The notes below the pieces were generated by a model. That model was not told where the DNA came from. It worked only from the letters and a program-made list of their open reading frames with translations, and ran no database searches. A DNA stretch of 64,000 nucleotides from the NCBI GenBank assembly GCA_041917295.1, contig JAYRXX010000010.1, forward strand, positions 91,006 through 155,005, in the 5' to 3' direction. The stretch comes from JADKHR01 sp041917295. Its GTDB lineage: Bacteria; Elusimicrobiota; Elusimicrobia; FEN-1173. A program made the translations under genes and the position numbers. This document shows, piece after piece, positions 17,986-26,778 of this stretch; position 1 is the first letter of the stretch, and each line of letters opens with the position of its first letter.

Positions 17986-19421
17986 AACCCGCGAAAACAA
18001 TCCTTTTAACCGGCGCCACGGGGTATGTGGGCGGGCGGTTGTTGAAAGACCTGGAAGAAGCGGGTCACCACGTGCGTTGTTTGGTGCGTCGACCTTGTTT
18101 GCTGACGGGCCGAACCGCGCCAGGGACAGAAATAGTCCAGAGCGATCTCTCCGATTATCCCACCCTGGTCGAAGCCATGAAAAATGTGGACGCGGCCTAC
18201 TATTTGGTTCACGCCATGGGCTCGTCGGTCGATTTTGAAACCGAAGACCGGCGACTGGCGGACGTGTTTTCCCGGGCGGCCCGGGCCGCGAAGGTAAAAC
18301 GTCTAATTTATTTGGGCGGCCTTTGCCCACCGGCGGAAAAGGACCTGTCGCCCCATCTTCGCAGTCGTCTGGAAGTGGGGCAAATTTTCCAGCTATCCGG
18401 CGTTCCCACTCTGGAATTTCGCGCCTCCATTATTTTGGGGTCCGGCAGTCTCTCTTTTGAGATTATCCGCAGTCTGGTGGAACGGCTTCCGATCATGGTC
18501 ACCCCCCATTGGGTTCGCGTGAAAGCCCAACCGATTTTCATCGATGACGTATTGGCCTACCTGATCCGGGCGCTGGAAATTCCCCTTGAGACCAACCGGG
18601 TCTACGAGATTGGCGGGGAGGACGTGATGTCTTATGGGCAGTTGATGGCCGAGTATGCCCGTCAACGGGGCCTGCGCCGTTGGATGATTCCTGTGCCCGT
18701 TTTGACCCCGCGTCTGTCCGGCATTTGGCTGAACCTGGTGGCCCCCGTGTATGCCCGCATTGGGCGCAAATTGGTGGAGAGCATCCGCCACAGCACCGTT
18801 GTGAATCGGTCGGACGCCCTGCGGGACTTTCCCATTCGCCCACTGGGCGTTAAAGACGCACTGGCCCGGGTGATGGCCGGCGAAGAACGCCATTTCAACA
18901 CCACCCGTTGGGCGGACGCCGTTTCATCTCAGGCGAACGAGCGCGCCTGGAAAGAAACAGCCTGGGGCACGCGCATCGTGGACCATCGCCAGGCAATCAG
19001 TGTCTTAACGCCCGAACACGCCTTTGACCGAATCCAACGCATTGGGGGAAAAAGAGGTTGGTATTTCATGAACGTCCTGTGGCGATTTCGGGGGTGGGTT
19101 GACTCTTTGCTCGGCGGCGTCGGACTCCGACGGGGGCGACGAGATCCCGTGGACCTTCGGGCGGGCGACGCCCTCGACTATTGGCGTGTGGAACTCATTG
19201 AACCCGGCCGCCGCCTGCGTTTGCGCGCCGAAATGAAACTGCCCGGCCGCGCCTGGCTGGAATTTGACGTCAAACCCCACTCCCACGGATGCGAAATCCA
19301 CCAAACCGCCCTCTTTGACCCCCTGGGCCTGTGGGGACTGGCCTATTGGTACGCCCTCCTGCCCATCCACATCTGGATTTTCAGCGGCCTGCTCAAAACC
19401 ATCGCCCGAAAGCCTCGGTGA
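17982..19421 (+). CDS. NAD(P)-binding Rossmann protein with C-terminal DUF2867, probable CTG start
   Basis: 479 residues if translation starts at CTG 17982, which overlaps the DUF4340 stop as CTGA. The dinucleotide-binding motif TILLTGATGYVGG lies before the first ATG/GTG/TTG in frame (GTG 18027 falls inside that motif), so a canonical start would destroy the fold. The N-terminal ~270 residues are an atypical SDR/NmrA-like domain (AAYYLVHAMGSSVDFETEDRR; KRLIYLGGLCPP). The C-terminal ~150 residues are DUF2867 (KRGWYFMNVLWRFRGWVDSL; ALFDPLGLWGLAYWYALLP) ending in a hydrophobic segment that may anchor it. Enzymatic function is unknown. The last 77 bases belong to an 81-bp direct repeat. Confidence 0.85.
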   Translation: MKPAKTILLTGATGYVGGRLLKDLEEAGHHVRCLVRRPCLLTGRTAPGTEIVQSDLSDYPTLVEAMKNVDAAYYLVHAMGSSVDFETEDRRLADVFSRAARAAKVKRLIYLGGLCPPAEKDLSPHLRSRLEVGQIFQLSGVPTLEFRASIILGSGSLSFEIIRSLVERLPIMVTPHWVRVKAQPIFIDDVLAYLIRALEIPLETNRVYEIGGEDVMSYGQLMAEYARQRGLRRWMIPVPVLTPRLSGIWLNLVAPVYARIGRKLVESIRHSTVVNRSDALRDFPIRPLGVKDALARVMAGEERHFNTTRWADAVSSQANERAWKETAWGTRIVDHRQAISVLTPEHAFDRIQRIGGKRGWYFMNVLWRFRGWVDSLLGGVGLRRGRRDPVDLRAGDALDYWRVELIEPGRRLRLRAEMKLPGRAWLEFDVKPHSHGCEIHQTALFDPLGLWGLAYWYALLPIHIWIFSGLLKTIARKPR

Positions 19422-19425
19422 TGAA
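19345..19425 (+). repeat. 81-bp direct repeat, copy 1 (3' end of the DUF2867 gene)
   Basis: Begins ATTGGTACGCCCTCC and ends CCTCGGTGATGAA. It is identical, as read, to 20587-20667. This copy contains the last codons and the stop of the DUF2867 gene. Confidence 0.95.
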
Positions 19426-19715
19426 GGCATGTGGTTCCGTCACACGTGCTGCTGGCTCGGTCGAGCACCGGCGAGAAAGGTGATGTACCGTCAAATGAGT
19501 CCAAAGGCGTACCTTACGAAAAATGTTCTACTATTTCCTGCAGTGTAACGGGTGAGTAGATACTGATCGCCCAGTTTCGGTATGAGGATTAAACAGGCTC
19601 TGGGCCCTGTATCTCGTTGTTAGAACAATTCTGGTTAGCATAGAGGGGTTCTGAAGCGACCCTATCATTTCAAAAGTGGATCGCGAATTCATTTGGATAT
19701 TTTGGGGATGACGGC
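19426..19715. other. 290-bp non-coding stretch before the Fic gene
   Basis: No convincing gene. Base composition is more AT-rich than neighbouring genes, with AAAATGTTCTACTATTTCCT and GGTTAGCATAGA elements that could be promoter parts, and GGGGATG-type purine runs just before the Fic start. It is part of the segment bracketed by the 81-bp repeats. Confidence 0.6.
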
Positions 19716-20342
19716 ATGAAACGAAAAGACCGCTATGATGTTTCCGAATTTCCAGAGGGACAATTCCAACCTGGGTCTCGAGGGAATGTCTTGCGCAACA
19801 AGTTGGGAATCACTTCCAAGACAGAGATGGACCGCGTTGAGGCCCTGGCATTGGAAAAGGCTATAGACGGTTTTCTTCATAATTTCGACAAACAGCATCG
19901 GTTCACATCAGCCGACATTTGCGCCATGCACCGAACCTGGTTGGCGGAAATTTACGAGTGGGCGGGACAATATCGAATGGTGAACGTGTCAAAGGGGGAT
20001 TTCCCTTTTGCGGGGGCCCGTCAAATTCCCAGGCTCATGGAAGAGTTTGACTAAGATGTATTGCGACGTCAAACGCCATGCGCTTTTACGGACCAGAATC
20101 GCGTTCTTCAGGCGTTGGCAGAAGTCCACGTCGAATTGGTCTTGATTCATCCTTTCCGGGAAGGCAATGGGCGGCTGGCTCGTGTGGTAACCAGTTTAAT
20201 GGCCCTCCAGGCCGGACGGCGCATTCATTTTGAGGGGATCCGCGGCCAACGCAAGAACGACTATTTTGCTTGTGTTCAAGTGGGCTTGAAACGGAATTAC
20301 AAGGCGATGGAATGTCTGTTCAACGATTTGTTGGAGAAGTAA
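19716..20342 (+). pseudogene. fic: Fic-domain protein interrupted by one in-frame ochre codon
   Basis: The two parts are in the same frame and separated only by TAA at 20052-20054. Part 1 (residues 1-112) has EIYEWAGQYRMVNVSKGDFPF, the region before the active site. Part 2 resumes DVLRRQTPCAF and contains the full catalytic motif HPFREGNGRL in the known Fic order. Fic enzymes transfer AMP or related groups to protein Ser/Thr/Tyr side chains, and this type often acts as a toxin. The rest of the sequence is undamaged, so the nonsense change is recent or is suppressed or compensated (reinitiation at TTG 20061 would give a 93-residue fragment with the active site but not the flap). Confidence 0.88.
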
Positions 20343-20534
20343 TTACTTCCGGATGCGGATTTTTTGGGGGGAGTTGGAATGTTCCCGGAGTTGTCGGAGC
20401 ATTTTCTTAGGCACTGGACCGATTTCAATCGACGTGGAAGCAACCACGGTGTCCACCAAAAAACGCCCATAAGCTTCGGGGTTCTTAGAGAAACCGCTGT
20501 CTTCAAAAAGGGACTTGGTCTTCACGAAGTCCAT
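20343..20534 (-). CDS. Small hypothetical protein convergent with fic
   Basis: A 63-residue frame from ATG 20534 whose protein (MDFVKTKSLFEDSGFSKNPE... PVPKKMLRQLREHSNSPQ) is amphipathic and basic at its C-terminus, like a small DNA- or protein-binding protein. Its stop directly abuts the fic stop. The frame stays open upstream (…AVKIIWRANVFDGIMDF) until it runs into copy 2 of the 81-bp repeat, so it may be the C-terminal remnant of a longer gene cut by the repeat. No clear ribosome-binding sequence was seen. I do not recognise the family; it could be a Fic-partner protein or not a gene at all. Confidence 0.35.
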   Translation of the reverse strand: MDFVKTKSLFEDSGFSKNPEAYGRFLVDTVVASTSIEIGPVPKKMLRQLREHSNSPQKIRIRK

Positions 20535-20586
20535 TATACCATCGAAGACGTTGGCTCGCCAGATGATTTTTACGGCTCCGTTAGAA

Positions 20587-20667
20587 ATTGGTACGCCCTC
20601 CTGCCCATCCACATCTGGATTTTCAGCGGCCTGCTCAAAACCATCGCCCGAAAGCCTCGGTGATGAA
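20587..20667 (+). repeat. 81-bp direct repeat, copy 2
   Basis: Identical, as read, to 19345-19425 and in the same orientation, 1,242 bp downstream. It carries a detached copy of the 3' end and stop codon of the DUF2867 gene with no gene attached in front. Confidence 0.95.
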
Positions 20668-20854
20668 ATACATACCAAATGGGCGGTAAAATTTTTTCAG
20701 CACTCTATTGATGGGAGGCTTGTCCCAACCGGGGAATCCCGGCTAATTAATCTCTCTTTTGTCGGCCGTGCGAAATCGTGTCAATAGGCATCGCCCGAAA
20801 AGGGTGTGAAATTTTAAACCCTTTTTAAAGGGGGTTGTTCCAAAAATAACCCTT

Positions 20855-20871
20855 GTTTATCGTCGATAAAC
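20855..20871. promoter_or_regulatory. 17-bp palindrome, candidate operator of the efflux operon
   Basis: GTTTATCGTCGATAAAC is an 8+1+8 perfect palindrome about 90 bp before the efflux -10 box. Its size fits a dimeric repressor site, but no regulator gene is adjacent, so the assignment is only structural. Confidence 0.45.
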
Positions 20872-20936
20872 GAAAATCCGACCAATCACGCCAAACACCG
20901 GCATTTTAAACCGCATTTCAGCCACTACGCCTATAA

Positions 20937-20965
20937 GTATTTTCATTCGACTTCCGCGGTATAAT
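20937..20965 (+). promoter_or_regulatory. Candidate promoter of the tolC-like/MFP/RND operon
   Basis: A consensus -10 box TATAAT (20960-20965) with a poor -35 (GTATTT, 20937-20942, 17-base spacing). The weak -35 would fit an activated or regulated promoter. The predicted leader is ~60 bases. Confidence 0.5.
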
Positions 20966-21032
20966 GTGTCCCTTCACGAACCGACTTCCTGCTGTTTTCA
21001 ATGTCTATTTAACCGAGTTGAGAGGGGATTCC

Positions 21033-22421
21033 ATGAAAGGGTTATTTTTGGCGGGTGTGCTGTTGGCGGTGCGGGCGGGGGCGGCCGAGCCCATGACGTT
21101 GGCTCAATCCGAATCGACCGCCCTCAGCCACCATCCCACGATCCATTTGGCGGAAGAGGAAACCCGGGTGGCCAAACTCAAAAAAGCGGAAGCGTACCGG
21201 GGCATTTGGCCTCTGTTGTCGCTGAAGGGCGAGATCACGGAAGGCGTGGCCGACGAAACGTTGAGCACCCCAAATTTTTTGGAGGAAAGTTACGGCGTTC
21301 AGCTCACCCAACCCGTGATTCAAGGCGGGCGGTTGGTCCGCGCCTACCAACAATCAAAATACAACTGGTTGTCGGTCAAGGCGAAAGAAGAAAAAGCCCG
21401 ACAAGAAGTCATGTTCGGCGCGCGGGAGTCCCATTGGAACTTGGTCAAAGCTCTCCACGCCGAAACCATTTTTGATTTGGCCCAAAAAGATTTGGAAAAA
21501 GACCGAAAAATGGCGGACGAGCTGATCGCCAAGGAAGTAATATCCCGGCAAGTGTATGAAACCATGATGGGCCAAGCCGAACAGGCCGTGTTGAACCAGG
21601 AAGCCGCCCGGGCGGAAACCATCTCCCGACTGTGGCAATGGACCGCCGCCCTGGGCCTCAATGAACCTCCCGCCCAACGGCCCCCCATCGACATCCCGCC
21701 CACCTCCCTGGAATGGCCTTCCCTGGACGATTGCTTAAAAGAGGCCCGGGTCATTCATCCGGACATTCTGGTTCAAAAATACACCCTGGAATCGGCCCGC
21801 TACGGCGATTTGGCCGGACGAGGGCTGTATTCACCCCGTTTGTCGGTGAACGGTTTTTATGGAAAAAGCGGAGCGGCCTACGAAAACGAAGACTTCGGAT
21901 TTAGAGAAGACTGGCAAATAGGAGCCCAAATTTCCCAACATTTCGGTGGCAGCACCCTCAACGCCTCGGCCCAGGACATCAAAACCAGCCCCAAACTGGG
22001 CCAATCCACCCGAACCCGTTCGCGCACTTACGCGGGATCCCTGGGGATTGAAGACAGTTTAAAAACGAAAACCGAGAAGGGGGAAGCTCAGTTGGCCTAT
22101 AAACAAGCCGCGGAAGATTTTCGTCGTACCGACATGGAGGTAGCCAACAACGTTCGAGCCGCCTACGCCGATTGGGCCAAGGCGCGATCTCAGGTTCGAA
22201 TTTCCCAATCCGATTTCGCCATTGCGAAAACCGAGTATGACGTATCGCTGATTAAGAGCAGCAACCGGGAAGTCCCGGTCTCGGAACGATGTTTGACCCG
22301 CAACCGTTTGGCCCAGGCCGAGGTCTCTTATATAGATGCTCAAGCCCAACTTAAAATTGCGGCGGCGGCGTTGGCCCGGGCCATCGGCCGCCCCAACCTC
22401 AACGAAAAGGAACTCCCATGA
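21033..22421 (+). CDS. TolC-family outer-membrane efflux protein
   Basis: 462 residues from ATG 21033, preceded by GAGAGGGG. A signal peptide (LFLAGVLLAVRAGAAE) is followed by two similar halves of long alpha helices and short beta segments typical of TolC. The first is ALSHHPTIHLAEEETRVAKLKKAEAYRGIWPLLSLKGEI with YGVQLTQPVIQGGRL. The second is EARVIHPDILVQKYTLESARYGDLAGRGLYSPRLSVNGFY with WQIGAQISQHFGGS. It forms the trimeric outer-membrane duct for the pump encoded downstream. The final helix includes AQAEVSYIDAQAQLKIAAAALARAIG. Its stop overlaps the next start (ATGA). Confidence 0.9.
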   Translation: MKGLFLAGVLLAVRAGAAEPMTLAQSESTALSHHPTIHLAEEETRVAKLKKAEAYRGIWPLLSLKGEITEGVADETLSTPNFLEESYGVQLTQPVIQGGRLVRAYQQSKYNWLSVKAKEEKARQEVMFGARESHWNLVKALHAETIFDLAQKDLEKDRKMADELIAKEVISRQVYETMMGQAEQAVLNQEAARAETISRLWQWTAALGLNEPPAQRPPIDIPPTSLEWPSLDDCLKEARVIHPDILVQKYTLESARYGDLAGRGLYSPRLSVNGFYGKSGAAYENEDFGFREDWQIGAQISQHFGGSTLNASAQDIKTSPKLGQSTRTRSRTYAGSLGIEDSLKTKTEKGEAQLAYKQAAEDFRRTDMEVANNVRAAYADWAKARSQVRISQSDFAIAKTEYDVSLIKSSNREVPVSERCLTRNRLAQAEVSYIDAQAQLKIAAAALARAIGRPNLNEKELP

Positions 22422-23488
22422 ACAAACGTCAATGGATTGCCATCGCTCTCGCCGCTGTGGCGACAATTTTTATTGCTGTAACGCTGTTGCGCCGGTGCGG
22501 GTCCGGTGCTTCGGAAGGGACCCCGGACGGAGGCGCGGGTGCGGGGAGCACCCCGGAACCCCAGTCCGTGACGGTTTTTGCCGTTGAACGGGCCACGTTC
22601 ACCGATGCCATTGACGGGTTGGTGGGCACCGTTAAAGGCGACACCATCGAACTGTCGTACTACGGCCCGGAAGAGCCCTTAACGCAAATTCACGTGAAGG
22701 TGGGCCAGCGGGTAAAAAAAGGCGATTTGCTGTTTGAGTTGGACCATTTGCGCGCCGAGTCCCGGAAAGATTCCGCCGAAGTGGCCTACGACCGGGCCAA
22801 GGCCCTTCACAAAGCCGGAGCGTCCACAGCCATGGACTTAAAAGAAGCCAAATCGGCCTACGACATCGCGCTCCGGGATTACCAGGACACGTTCATCCGG
22901 GCGCCCAAAGACGGCTACGTCTCCGAGATCAGCCGCCAAGTGGGAGAAACCGTGGGCCGCGACAAGTCCGAGCCGATTGGGACCTTGGTGAGCAGTCAAG
23001 ACAAACTGTATTTGGAAACGGGCGTCATTGAGGGCCAACTGGATCGGGTCAAAACCGACCAGCCGGTGTTGGTGACGATTGACGCGTTGGGTTTGGACGA
23101 CGTGCGCGGCCGGGTGGCGGGGGTGTCCCGGGAAGTGACGACCACCGGTCGAACCGGCACGGTGTTGGTGGGGTTGCCGGCTCAGGTGCAAGCCAAACTG
23201 CGGCCAGGCCTTTCGGCCCGGTGCAAAATTTTAACGTTTGACGGGGAAGCTCTCTTAATCCCGCGCCAGGCCTACGACATGGAACCTTCGCGGGTCTATG
23301 TGGTGAAAGACAACAAGGTGTTTGAGACCAAGGTGGAAATCGGGTATCGGGCTCCGGAATTTTACGAGGTCGTTAACGGGCTCAATCCGGGGGACCAAAT
23401 TGTGCGGGACCTGATCATCAACCCCGTTGAAAACGGCGCTACAGTGACCGTGACCGGGGAACCGGAACGGTTCAACAAAGCTCAATAA
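22418..23488 (+). CDS. RND efflux membrane-fusion protein (HlyD/AcrA family)
   Basis: 356 residues. An N-terminal membrane anchor (AIALAAVATIFIAVTLL) is followed by a Gly/Pro-rich linker. The lipoyl/barrel-sandwich halves are seen at YYGPEEPLTQIHVKVGQRVKKGDLLFELD and TFIRAPKDGYVSEISRQVGETV, with a short alpha-hairpin between them (KDSAEVAYDRAKALHKAGAST). A beta-barrel (LYLETGVIEGQLDRVKTDQPV) and a membrane-proximal domain (SRVYVVKDNKVFETKVEIGY) complete the family order. It joins the TolC-like protein to the inner-membrane pump. The hairpin is much shorter than in AcrA. Genes on both sides make a complete tripartite system. Confidence 0.92.
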   Translation: MNKRQWIAIALAAVATIFIAVTLLRRCGSGASEGTPDGGAGAGSTPEPQSVTVFAVERATFTDAIDGLVGTVKGDTIELSYYGPEEPLTQIHVKVGQRVKKGDLLFELDHLRAESRKDSAEVAYDRAKALHKAGASTAMDLKEAKSAYDIALRDYQDTFIRAPKDGYVSEISRQVGETVGRDKSEPIGTLVSSQDKLYLETGVIEGQLDRVKTDQPVLVTIDALGLDDVRGRVAGVSREVTTTGRTGTVLVGLPAQVQAKLRPGLSARCKILTFDGEALLIPRQAYDMEPSRVYVVKDNKVFETKVEIGYRAPEFYEVVNGLNPGDQIVRDLIINPVENGATVTVTGEPERFNKAQ

Positions 23489-23505
23489 ATCCAGAATTCA
23501 ATTTA

Positions 23506-26500
23506 ATGGACATTATCGGTTTTTGCGTTAAGCGGCCTGTCACCGTCACCATGGGAATGGTGGCGGTCATTTTGTTTGGAACCCTGTCCTGGTTTCGGAT
23601 GGACCGGGAATTTATGCCCGCTTTGGAATTTCCCCAACTGGTGGTGCTTACGTCCTACGCCAACGCGTCCAGCCAGGAAGTGGAAAACCTGGTCACCAAA
23701 CCGGTGGAAGAAGCTGCTGGCACAGTCAAAAATGTTCAACGGATCCATTCGGCGTCCCGGGAAGGTATTTCCATTGTGACGGTGGAATTTGTGTGGGGCA
23801 CCAACATGGACGTGGCCTCTCTCAACCTGCGCGAAAAGGTGGATTTGGCCAAAGCCAAACTGCCCCGGGACGCAGGGGAACCCCGGGTGGAAAAGTTCAA
23901 TCCCTTTGCTCTCCCGGTTATCACGCTCAGTTTGTCGGGGCCCTGGGAAGACCACGAACTGCTGACCTTGGCTCGACGGCCCGTGGGGGAACTGCTGGAA
24001 AAGGCCCGGGGCGTGGCGGCGGTGACCATTACCGGCGGGCGGGAACGGGAAATTCAGGTGGACGTGGACCAGTCGGCCCTGGCGGCCCGCGGGTTGCCCA
24101 TTTTGGAAGTGTCCCAGGCCCTCAGCCGGGCCAACATCACTTACCCCGCCGGACAAGTCAAAGACAAAACCTTCGAATATGTGGTACGAGTCATCGGAGC
24201 CTTTGAAAAAGTCAAAGATTTAGAACGGGCCGCGGTGTCCGTGGACCGGGCGCGGTTGTCGACCACCCTCACGCCCCAAGAAATGCGCGACCGCAAACGC
24301 CGCGGGCCCGGCGTGCGAACGGTGGGCCAACCCATTTTGTTGGGCGATGTGGCGCGGGTTCGGGACGATTTTGCGGAAGTGCAAAGTTTTTCCCGATACG
24401 ATGGGCGGCCTACGGTCACCCTGGCCGTTTTGAAACAGGCGGAAGCCAACGTGGTCCGTGTGGCCGATGACGTTAAAAACCGGTTGGACGCCATTCGGTC
24501 CAAACTTCCCAAAGGCGCCCGCTTGGACGTGGTCTATGACCAGTCCACGTTTGTCAAAGACGGGATCCGGGGCATGGCCAACGACTCCCTGATGGGGGGG
24601 CTTTTGGCCTTCCTCATCCTGCTGGCCTTTTTAGGAACGTACAAAGAAGCGGGCACGGTGAGCCTGGCCATTCCCATTTCTTTGCTGGCCACGTTAACGT
24701 TAATGGATTGGAAGGGATTGGGGATCAACACCATCACCCTGGCGGGGTTGGCCATTGGGGTGGGAAACTTGGTGGACGGCGCCATCGTGGTTCAAGAAAA
24801 CATTTCCCGCCACAAAGCCATGGGCAAATCCCCCGCGGAAGCGGCGGTCGTCGGAGCCCAGGAAGTGTTCGGCGCGGTGACCAGCTCCAACCTCACGACG
24901 ATCGCGGTCTTTTTTCCGTTGATCTTTGTGACGGGATTGGTGGGCCAAATTTTCGGCGGGCTTTCCTGGGCCGTGATTTTCTCAAACATCACGTCCCAGG
25001 TGGTGGCGTTCACCATCATTCCCATGTTGGCGGCCGCCAGCAAAGGCGAGGGCCGCGTGTTGCCTCAAGCGCGGAAATTGTGGGCCTGGGCGGCCCCTTG
25101 GGGAGAGCGGTACACCCGGGCGCTCACTTTCGCTTTGTCGTTCCCCGTCAAAGTCATGGCCTGGACCGCGGGCGCGTTTTTGCTCAGCATGGGTTTGCTT
25201 TCATTCATGCCCCGGGCCCTTTTCCCAAAAGCCGAAGGGAAAGAAATTTTGCTCCGCATGGATTTGCCTGTGGGGTCGCCGCTGCTTCGCACCAACGACG
25301 TGTGCCTTTCGGTGGAGCGGGAACTTAAAGACATTCCCGGCATCGAACACATGGCCGTGACCGTGGGGTCCATTCCCCAGGAAGGACTGCAACCGCTGGG
25401 GCCTCACCAGGCGCAAATTGTCCTAGCCTTGTCGGAAGGGAAGCGGCCCAAAGCCAGCGAGATCGTGGCGATGATTCAAAAAAAGTTCAAACACATGAAA
25501 GCCGCCCGGATTTATGTGTTCCAGCAGGGAGGAACCTTCTCCTTTTTGGGAAGCCATGGGGCCCCCGTGGCCGTGGAAGTGAAAGGGGCCGACTTGGACC
25601 AGCTGGAATCGGTGGCCCGGGACCTGATGGAAAAAATGAAACCGGTGGCGGGCCTGTCGAATCTTCGAACGTCCATCAGCGAGCGGGCGCCGGAACTTCA
25701 ACTGAACGTTCAGCGAGACGCCCTGGCGGACGTCAGTTTGTCCGTGTCCGACCTGGCCGAAACGGCATTGGTGGCGTTGAAAGGAAAAGTGGTGTCCAAA
25801 TTCCGGGAAGCCGGGCGGGAAATCGATATTCGACTGCGCCTGCGCAAAGAAGATCGGGAAAGCCCCCTGTCGGTCCAGGAACTGTTGGTGCATTCGCCCT
25901 TGGACGTGACCGTTCCGTTGGGATCGGTGGCGCGGGTGGTGAAAGGCCAGGGTCCCAGCGAAATTTTGCGGTTTGACCAGGAACGGACGATATTGGTCTC
26001 GGCCGACCTCGCCGGCCGATCGGTGGTGGACGTGAACCGGGACATTCAACGGATCTTGGACAGCTATAAAATTATCGAAACCGAAGAGAAAATAAAAGGT
26101 TCTCCCTCTCCTCTTGGGAGAGGGCAGGGTGAGGGACTTAAGTTGCCTCGTTTAGGAAAAGACGTGACCCTCACCCCCACCGGGGAAGCGGCCCGCATGG
26201 CGGAATCGTTCCGCAACCTTAAAATCGTATTGGGATTATCGATCCTGTTTGTGTTCATGATCATGGCGTCCCAATTTGAGAGTTTGTGGGAACCGTTCTT
26301 GATCCTGTTTTCCATCCCGTTCTCGCTGATCGGCATGGCTCCGGCATTGTTGATCATGGGCCACGAAGTGACCGCCATGGCCGGGATGGGGGTGGTGTTG
26401 CTGGCGGGGATCGTGGTCAACAACGGCATCGTTCTAATCGATTTCGTCAACCAAGCCCGGGACGAGGGACTGCCGTTGATGGAAGGTCTTCGGCGGGGCT

Positions 26501-26751
26501 GTTCCACCCGGATTCGGCCCATTTTGATGTCGGCGTTGACCACGGTGTTGGGAATGACGCCCCTGGCCCTGGGAATCGGGGAAGGCGCGGACCTGCAGGC
26601 GCCCCTGGCGGTGGTTGTGGTATCGGGCCTGTTGTTATCGACGGCCCTCACGCTGGTGGTGTTGCCCGCCCTGTTCGTGATCGTGGACCAATACATTCTC
26701 GACCCCGCCCCGCGCCAAGCCCTCTGGAAACGCTTAAATGCTCTCAAATAA
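23506..26751 (+). CDS. HAE1/AcrB-type RND efflux pump with an in-frame palindromic repeat insertion
   Basis: 1,081 residues, the usual size. The start MDIIGFCVKRPVTVTMGMVAVILFG is the first RND helix. Two porter domains (EVENLVTKPVEEAAGTVKNV; VTITGGREREIQVDVDQSAL) and the transmembrane block LAGLAIGVGNLVDGAIVVQENI follow, with one membrane Asp instead of the Asp pair of AcrB. The second half has MASQFESLWEPFLILFSIP and VVNNGIVLIDFVNQA, typical of the HAE1 branch. Residues ~862-885 (KGSPSPLGRGQGEGLKLP) are encoded by a palindromic repeat that lengthens a porter-domain loop without breaking the frame. It probably exports lipophilic compounds using proton flux. Confidence 0.92.
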   Translation: MDIIGFCVKRPVTVTMGMVAVILFGTLSWFRMDREFMPALEFPQLVVLTSYANASSQEVENLVTKPVEEAAGTVKNVQRIHSASREGISIVTVEFVWGTNMDVASLNLREKVDLAKAKLPRDAGEPRVEKFNPFALPVITLSLSGPWEDHELLTLARRPVGELLEKARGVAAVTITGGREREIQVDVDQSALAARGLPILEVSQALSRANITYPAGQVKDKTFEYVVRVIGAFEKVKDLERAAVSVDRARLSTTLTPQEMRDRKRRGPGVRTVGQPILLGDVARVRDDFAEVQSFSRYDGRPTVTLAVLKQAEANVVRVADDVKNRLDAIRSKLPKGARLDVVYDQSTFVKDGIRGMANDSLMGGLLAFLILLAFLGTYKEAGTVSLAIPISLLATLTLMDWKGLGINTITLAGLAIGVGNLVDGAIVVQENISRHKAMGKSPAEAAVVGAQEVFGAVTSSNLTTIAVFFPLIFVTGLVGQIFGGLSWAVIFSNITSQVVAFTIIPMLAAASKGEGRVLPQARKLWAWAAPWGERYTRALTFALSFPVKVMAWTAGAFLLSMGLLSFMPRALFPKAEGKEILLRMDLPVGSPLLRTNDVCLSVERELKDIPGIEHMAVTVGSIPQEGLQPLGPHQAQIVLALSEGKRPKASEIVAMIQKKFKHMKAARIYVFQQGGTFSFLGSHGAPVAVEVKGADLDQLESVARDLMEKMKPVAGLSNLRTSISERAPELQLNVQRDALADVSLSVSDLAETALVALKGKVVSKFREAGREIDIRLRLRKEDRESPLSVQELLVHSPLDVTVPLGSVARVVKGQGPSEILRFDQERTILVSADLAGRSVVDVNRDIQRILDSYKIIETEEKIKGSPSPLGRGQGEGLKLPRLGKDVTLTPTGEAARMAESFRNLKIVLGLSILFVFMIMASQFESLWEPFLILFSIPFSLIGMAPALLIMGHEVTAMAGMGVVLLAGIVVNNGIVLIDFVNQARDEGLPLMEGLRRGCSTRIRPILMSALTTVLGMTPLALGIGEGADLQAPLAVVVVSGLLLSTALTLVVLPALFVIVDQYILDPAPRQALWKRLNALK
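26099..26137 (+). repeat. Palindromic repeat (CTCTCC...GGAGAGG family) inside the RND pump gene
   Basis: CCCTCTCCTCTTGGGAGAGGG core followed by CAGGGTGAGGGA. It is the same element as at 27231-27263 and, inverted, at 27289-27333 and 29336-29423. Length and phase keep the reading frame open. Confidence 0.88.
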
Positions 26752-26778
26752 TTTAACTCCCCGTCATCCCGGCACGCG

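Larger units (their letters stand above)
20668..21032. other. 365-bp intergenic region with terminator-like hairpin, 17-bp palindrome and promoter of the efflux operon
   Basis: AAAAGGGT (20798-20805) pairs with ACCCTTTT (20818-20825) and is followed by a T, a modest terminator. GTTTATCG-T-CGATAAAC (20855-20871) is a perfect palindrome with a one-base centre. TATAAT lies at 20960-20965. Otherwise no gene is seen. Confidence 0.7.

Noticed and set aside
20364..20663. Open frame on the plus strand ending in the 81-bp repeat (would give a ~99-residue protein)
   Set aside because: Its C-terminal part is simply the repeated 3' end of the DUF2867 gene, and the rest has no protein-like pattern or ribosome-binding site.
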